Below are positions 58,737-64,000 of a DNA stretch of 64,000 nt, in pieces. A model generated the notes under the pieces. It was not told the DNA's origin. It saw nothing but the letters and a program-made list of their open reading frames with translations, and made no database searches. Each line of letters starts with the position of its first letter. Position 1 is the first letter of the stretch. Origin of the DNA: Rhodamnia argentea (Eukaryota > Streptophyta > Magnoliopsida > Myrtales > Myrtaceae); the NCBI RefSeq assembly GCF_020921035.1, contig NC_063160.1:18007095-18071094 (forward strand), given 5' to 3'. Made by a program: the position numbers and the translations under genes.

Positions 58737-61078
58737 ATGGATTTTGGTGACCTGAAGGAGGCTCTGGCCTCCCAGTCCTACGCCCAAATCGCTGACATCT
58801 GTGATCATCTGATGCTTCAGGTAGCTTTTGTGCTCTTCTCAAAGTTATTTTGTGTGTCTGTGCGTGCGTTTCAGTTTCAGGCTTAATCCAAGCGCATAGA
58901 ATGTTGGGTTTGTTGTCGTCGACCTGAGTCAGCAAAAATCATGCACGCAGGTAGCAGCAGAAGGGGTTGCTTTCCAAGAAGAATGGCCCTACGCTATTCA
59001 TCTTCTCGGCCACATTTATGCCGATGATATGTAAGCTTTCTCTTCCTCGTTTGTCTGGGTTCTGGGTTATAGTTGGTGGCCGAATACCCACGGAAATATC
59101 ATGTCTTTTGACTTCTGTCAGTCAGAGAAACCGAAGGAGTGGATACGAGAAGTTCGAAGGATAATTCCTGATTGAAAGAGAAATTGTTTGATCTAGTTGT
59201 TTTTGTTGATGCTGGCTTATTTTTTTGCCCCATTGGGTATCCTGCAGAAGTCTTCTAACTTTTCCTAGCTATGACTGTTAAAAATCGGCCGGTGTTATAT
59301 GAATTGATCAGTAATCGTGGGGATCCGTGTCTCTCTTTGATCAGATTTTGAACTTGTTTTGTTTCTGTGAAATTGCTGGCTATGTTTTCAATAACGGAAC
59401 TCTTGCTTAGTGGGAGATTTAGGGTTGTGGACTAGATCTTTGTTCTGCATTTTGTTGGACTAGATTCAGAGTCAGCCCTCACTTGAGTTTTGATTAGCAG
59501 CAATAGCGCTCGGTTCCTCTGGAAATCAATACCTTCTTCTGTCAAAGAGAACCAGCCAGAAGTAGTTGCTGCCTGGACAATTGGTCAGCATCTGTGGACT
59601 CGGGACTATGCAGCTGTTCATGAGGCTATTCGTGGGTTTGATTGGAGTCAGGAAGCTAGAGGTCTTGTAGCTTCATTTGCAGGCAAGTTTGCTCTTTCAA
59701 GACGTTTTCTTGGACATAAGCATGGGTGTCATGATTAATAATCGATGCATGACAATATTCTTGGTTTTCTTGAATGGGAACTTTTTATGGTCATGTTGGA
59801 AGTTCTATAAGCAACATCAAGCAATTTCATGCTTTATCTGGTCCCAGCACATGTTTTTCAAAAGCCATAATTTGATTTACTTATCTGAGATTTTTTGTGC
59901 TTCCTCTAGCATATTGTTATCAAAAGTCAACTAAAAGTTTCTGAGGAGTTCATTTTTCACATGGCTTGTTGTGGGAGGGGAGATGGTTAGTTGTCTTTCC
60001 TAGCCTCTCTCTGGCTTCATAGTTGAGCTGTTATATGGTAGTGCTTTCATTGGTAGCAAATCTGTGCAATGAAGAGTTAGATGAAAGACTGATTATGTTA
60101 TGATTTGCATTCTGCTTGCCTCGTGCATAGCCTCTTAGGTTCTCATCGATGTGCACTCTTCGTTCTTGTTGGTTTTCAAGAGCTCAGATTTGAAAGGATT
60201 TCTTAAACTAGACTGGAAGAGAATAGCTTATAAGGCACTATACTTATTTCAATAGATGCGAGAAAGGGAAAAACAAAGGGCGGCAAAACCCTCAAAGTGT
60301 GGAGTCATTACAAGTGGGGTTGCATGACTTTTGACTCTTTTGCTCTCCGCTGAGTTTTGGACGTGCTTCAGATTATAATGCTTTCTTAAATTTTCAGCTT
60401 TTAGTTGCATTCAGTCATCCCCTTTTCGATAACCTTATTGACGATGTTGGGCACGGTAGCATTTTCATGCCATCCTGATTGTTGTGACAGAGCAATACAC
60501 CAAGAGGATGTTCCGGCTGTTGTCATCTGCCTATTCAACAATAAGTGTACAAGATGCAGCCTTATTTCTGGGAATGAGTGAGGATGATGCGGCAAACTGT
60601 AAGCTTCTACACTCGTTGATATAGGAATAGGTTTGCGAATGCAAGCATTATTGAGGCTCTCGATGTTTCGGATTTTGCTTGTATGTCACGTCAACTAGTT
60701 CATTGACATGGGACATGGGTTTGGATCATGTGGAGGGGGCCTTTTAGGTAGAGAATGGCTGGTTAGAAATATCTGCTTTACTTCTGGCTTTACCTTGTTG
60801 GTGCCTTTGCCCTGCCATTCATTTATTTCTTTACCTCATTAGTGCCTTTTTCATTTGCATGTTTGTTTTTCTTTTTTTTCCCCCAATAACATGCATTTCT
60901 TGCACCGTCATTAATAGAGTTTCTGTTGATACTTGCAGATGTGCTCCGGCAAGGTTGGGACGTCGACCCCGCTTCTCGAATGCTTACAGTGAAGCAGCAG
61001 CAGGCGGTGACGGATCAAAAGCTGGATCCCAGTAAACTGCAGCGGTTGACTGAATACGTATTTCAACTTGAGCATTAG
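58737..61078 (+). CDS. CSN8: COP9 signalosome complex subunit 8
   Basis: Five exons (58737-58820, 58951-59030, 59501-59682, 60491-60598, 60939-61078) give 197 residues, the same length as I recall for Arabidopsis CSN8. It opens MDFGDLKEALASQSYAQIAD. Helical-repeat and PCI-type segments follow: EEWPYAIHLLGHIYADD, NSARFLWKSIPSSVKENQPE, EAIRGFDWSQEA, YTKRMFRLLSSAYSTISVQD and AALFLGMSEDDAANYV. It ends SSKLQRLTEYVFQLEH-like (here DPSKLQRLTEYVFQLEH). The protein is a nuclear and cytosolic subunit of the complex that removes NEDD8 from cullins, and it is needed for light signalling and development. Intron 3 has a GC donor (CAG/GCAAGT), and the exon 3 acceptor is TAGCAG, a tandem NAGNAG that could add one Ser. 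Confidence 0.96.
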
Positions 61079-62282
61079 CCGGATCTCCTTGAAGAACGGT
61101 CTTTGGCTTCGGCTGGTAAATAGACTTGTTCAGAGAATAGAGACTCATCGAGAGACGATTTTGATTCTAGACATGAAGGGCACTTCTTCTCCCCGATCCC
61201 TCAAAAGCGATCACCAACATAATTCTCATGTCTCACTGAAGTCATCGGTATAGACTATTGGATTTTGTGTTAAAGTGCTTCTAGGCGCATGGGGTCAGCT
61301 AAAATACCTACTCGTGTGTGATTGAAACCTTCACTTTTTCTAGTATAAAAGGGATCTCGGAGCCTGATGTTTGCAAGCTTTTGTCCCCCTTGGCACTAGT
61401 GATGAGGACTTTCCAGTAGCCTACGAATATCCAGGACTTTCCTCTTCCGACCAATGTATGTTTCTCGATGTATCTGGCGCTCTTTGGTAAAAGAGAAGAC
61501 AGGACGGAAATGAAAATAGACTCTCGATGGTAGGAGAACAATTACTCACGTGACGGTGATAATGAACCAGTATGACTCAAATTTAACATGAAGGAAACGC
61601 GCTCGGGCAGCAACTTACGCAGAAGAAGAGATTGTTTTAGGCAATGCCAGTAAGACCTGATGCGGAGATTAACTTGTCAGACTAAAGATGCAATCTTTCT
61701 TCGGTCAAAAGATGCCCTCCAAAACAGTGTCATGCAAAAATAATTGCTGTACCACGAGACTTGCAACCATGGATAGTCCTAAACGGAAAGAGCAAGAACA
61801 ATGACACTTGCAAATTTCGTTACAAGGGGTTGACCCTCTCAGACATTCGCCATGGATGCATTCAATCGACGAAGCCGGCTTCAGTTTCGGCTTTCAATTT
61901 GAAAATCTTCCAAGAGGACTTAATCAATGATGTGATCACGCAACTCACAGATCACGCCATTGCGCGCGAGCTTGTCTTTTCCTCTTGAAAAAATCTGTGT
62001 TTGGAAGTCGTGGTCCATCAAGAAACATAATATTACTTCACCCTGGTAGTATGCACGCGCAAGCGATGAAGAGATTCAACGTCGACGAGGCAAAAGATAT
62101 CTTAATCATGTTATGCACGCCATACACAAGAAATCGAGACGAATCTCCATTCGAAGAGAGATGAAAAACGCAGATCGACCGAGTCAAATGCTGGAACTTC
62201 ACGCCAACCGCGTGATGTTATGTACAAAACCAAAGTATCATATGACTCTACAATACGTCAGAGATGGAGCTCCATATACAAT
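61079..62282. other. CSN8 3' flank and spacer, no gene seen
   Basis: The CSN8 3' UTR probably occupies the first 200-300 bp. The rest, including open frames near 61761-61988 and 62113-62343 on the plus strand, shows no recognisable domain. The part near 62282 is likely the 3' UTR of the minus-strand gene. Confidence 0.5.
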
Positions 62283-62615
62283 TCAATTGCATCTCATCTT
62301 CTTGGCTTGGACAACATCGATGATAGGCTTGGTCGACCTGTAAATATGCTGGATCGACCGATACCTTTTGTTCCTCCGCGCCATACCCTCATCCTCGTTC
62401 TCTCTGAACAACAACCCTGGATCTCGAAAGGCTGAGGAAGCTTCGGTTCCCTCCTCCTCTTCTTTCTTCATGCCGTTGCCGCCACTCTCGTCCGAGTTCC
62501 CACTGAGCTGCACGAGTTGCCGAGCCGCATCGAGCTCCGTCTCTGAGAAAGCAGCCTTCTTCTTCCCCTCCCAGCTTCTTCCTTCTTCGCAGCAGGACAT
62601 CGATTGTTTCGCCAT
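62283..62615 (-). CDS. small conserved plant protein of unknown function
   Basis: A single exon of 110 residues opens MAKQSMSCCEEGRSWEGKKK and ends at TGA 62283-62285. Two features look constrained: a helix ETELDAARQLVQLSGNSDES and a basic segment RRNKRYRSIQHIYRSTKPI. I recall similar pairings (AARxLxxLS ... RRxRSIxxIYxxTxPI) in short, uncharacterised plant proteins with a likely nuclear location, but I cannot name a family with certainty. Between them lies an acidic/Gly linker (KKEEEEGTEAS). A TATA box 56-68 bp upstream of the ATG and a triple site II cluster about 250 bp upstream support a real gene. Confidence 0.7.
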   Translation of the reverse strand: MAKQSMSCCEEGRSWEGKKKAAFSETELDAARQLVQLSGNSDESGGNGMKKEEEEGTEASSAFRDPGLLFRENEDEGMARRNKRYRSIQHIYRSTKPIIDVVQAKKMRCN

Positions 62616-62670
62616 CGAAGTCCTTACTTGTTCATGATATGTAAGGAGAAGATGATACGGACGTTCACCC

Positions 62671-62683
62671 TATATATATATAA
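62671..62683 (-). promoter_or_regulatory. TATA box of the 110-residue gene
   Basis: TATATATATATAA-type sequence lies 56-68 bp before the minus-strand ATG at 62615, which puts a start site near 62640 and implies a very short 5' UTR. Confidence 0.6.
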
Positions 62684-62860
62684 CGACCTTAGAGAGCACA
62701 AGAAGCAACATGGAACGGATGCAAGGAAGCGTGTCTGGGATATCGCCGACTCAGTATACGATTTATTCATTTGATATCGTCGTTGACGTGCGTTTCAGAT
62801 CAGGAAACTTTTTGCACCGCCACCGGGATGGAGATGGAGTTTAGCTATTGGATCCAACAT

Positions 62861-62888
62861 TTGGGCCCATTAATGGGCCTGGCCCATT
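62861..62888. promoter_or_regulatory. triple site II cluster
   Basis: TTGGGCCCATTAATGGGCCT followed by GGCCCATTT packs four TGGGCC/GGCCCA words into 28 bp, about 250 bp upstream of the minus-strand gene at 62615. It is the densest such cluster outside the 40-41 kb array. Confidence 0.55.
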
Positions 62889-63176
62889 TGACCATTTCAA
62901 TCTATCTGCACTTGCCCTAGAGAGAGATGGCGAACAGTGAGAAAAAGCATCACCTTGCAAGGTGAATGATACATTTCTCCATCCTGAATAGTCCAAACTC
63001 AAGCTACACTACTACTAGCAATCTCCCATCTAGTAACGGGTCGAGTCCGAAAACAAAGAATTTCCTACACAATCGTAATAGTTAAGAAGATGTACAATGT
63101 GTAGGATGGAACATTGGACAATGAGTACTATGTTTTCCTATTGATGAACCTTTGCTTTTAGTCCCCTTCATCCTCC
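62889..63176. other. spacer and 3' UTR of the WAT1-related gene
   Basis: No coding sequence. It lies between the promoter of the 110-residue gene and the stop codon of the WAT1-related gene at 63177, and most of it is probably that gene's 3' UTR. Confidence 0.5.
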
Positions 63177-64000
63177 TCAATCATCGGGCAGCTCCTCGGC
63201 AACATCGTCTTTCACCATGGATGATTCGTGATTTGCAATGTCAATGTCGTCAGCATCAGCTGCGACATGACGAGTGTTACTTTGGGGATCATTGCTGCTG
63301 TTAATGGAATGGGAGGTGATAACGATCTGAATGGGAGAGTCGGTCTCTGGAGTGCTTTTGCAGGGCCCTATGGCTAGTTGTTCCATCCTTCTCATCTCTC
63401 TGCGCTTTCCCCATAGCACCACATATAGTCCACAAACTATCACTCCTGCTCCCAGCAAGCTGCCGCTTGAACCAATGCTTCAACCAATTAGTCTCACTAA
63501 CAATAAAGATTTATTCATTTTCACGTATTATATGCGACGGTGTCTCATATATGCGGAAATGTCCGAATAGTATAGGCAAGGTAAGGGGGAACGAATACCT
63601 TCCAAGGTGAAGCTTCTCGTCCAACAGGAACGAGCCGGCTAAGGCCACGAGGACCAGCATCAGAGGGCTAAAGACCGAAGCGAACAAGGGTCCTCTCTTG
63701 TGCACACACCAACCTATCAGGCTCACGCACATTCCTGAAGCAACAAGTCCCTGCAACAGTTGTGATAGCTTTCAGTGACATGTTGTCCGAACGAACCCCG
63801 GCAAGCAGTTCATCATTGCTGCGGATTCGAATGATTGCGTACCGTGTAAACCACTGTTAAAAACCTGATGTTCCAGCCCAACTTCCACTCGGACCAATCC
63901 CTCTCTGTGCATAGAGCATATCCCACTGCTTGAATCGACCCGAAGAGGGAAATCAGTGCGGTGCCTGAGTAATGACATGGGTACCTCTCGACCATCTTCG
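63177..64000 (-). CDS. WAT1-related (MtN21/EamA) transporter, C-terminal part
   Basis: Three exons of a minus-strand gene are present (63843 to beyond 64000, 63599-63750, 63177-63477), and the 5' part lies outside the window. The sequence reads RYPCHYSGTALISLFGSIQA, WKLGWNIRFLTVVYT, GLVASGMCVSLIGWC then HKRGPLFASVFSPLMLVLV, LDEKLHLGS and GAGVIVCGLYVVLWGKR. This is the second EamA repeat of the drug/metabolite transporter superfamily, with the hallmark KRGPLFASVFSPL and GLYVVLWGK. The full protein would have ten membrane spans. Relatives move auxin, amino acids or other small molecules at the vacuole or plasma membrane, and the substrate here is unknown. The tail of about 70 residues is hydrophilic and acidic (ADADDIDIANHESS). 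Confidence 0.93.

Noticed and set aside
61761-61988. Plus-strand frame of 75 codons after CSN8
   Set aside because: No recognisable domain, no splice or promoter signals, and CSN8 already ends at 61078.
1-64000. CRISPR arrays, operons, riboswitches, bacterial or viral gene clusters
   Set aside because: Nothing of the kind is visible. All signals are those of a plant nuclear genome.

Overview
The window is nuclear DNA of a flowering plant, almost certainly a woody eudicot. Genes have many introns and AT-rich introns. All recognisable proteins are of plant type: a GATA factor of the GATA26/27 class, DUF1644, LEA_2, WAT1-related, class III peroxidase, and a 197-residue COP9 signalosome subunit 8. 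MITE density and repeat style would fit Myrtaceae (Eucalyptus or kin), but that placement is a guess.

Left part (1 to about 14 kb) is repeat-dominated. It holds a possible last exon of a gene that starts outside the window, a histone H2B pseudogene inside what looks like a non-autonomous hAT-type element, several terminal-inverted-repeat elements, and a dead class III peroxidase gene. One intron of that peroxidase was split by a young Ty1/Copia LTR retrotransposon (5167-10453, target duplication CTTTC).

Middle part (14 to 46 kb) is gene territory. In order it holds a protein phosphatase 1 inhibitor-3 type gene (+), a GATA26/27-like zinc-finger gene (+), a TMEM87/GPR107-like seven-span Golgi membrane protein (+), the exon junction complex disassembly factor PYM (+), and the ribosome assembly factor MRT4/MRTO4 (-). 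PYM and MRTO4 converge on a 1.1 kb array of diverged repeats packed with TGGGCC/GGCCCA motifs. That array is the most unusual non-genic structure here.

Right part (46 to 64 kb) holds tRNA-Pro(UGG), a DUF1644 zinc-finger gene (-) with a long 5' UTR interrupted by introns, an LEA_2/NDR1-HIN1-like membrane protein (+), COP9 signalosome subunit 8 (+), a small conserved plant protein (-), and the 3' half of a WAT1-related EamA transporter (-) running off the right edge.

The genes are unrelated housekeeping or regulatory loci, not a cluster or operon-like system. PYM and MRTO4 both serve RNA and ribosome biology, and site II motifs (TGGGCC) recur before INH3, CSN8 and the small minus-strand gene. 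I found no previously undescribed multi-gene system. Points worth follow-up are the TGGGCC array, a GC-AG intron plus NAGNAG acceptor in CSN8, a 75-nt stop-free intron in MRTO4, a G-rich pentamer run in the LEA_2 intron, and the H2B copy inside a transposon.
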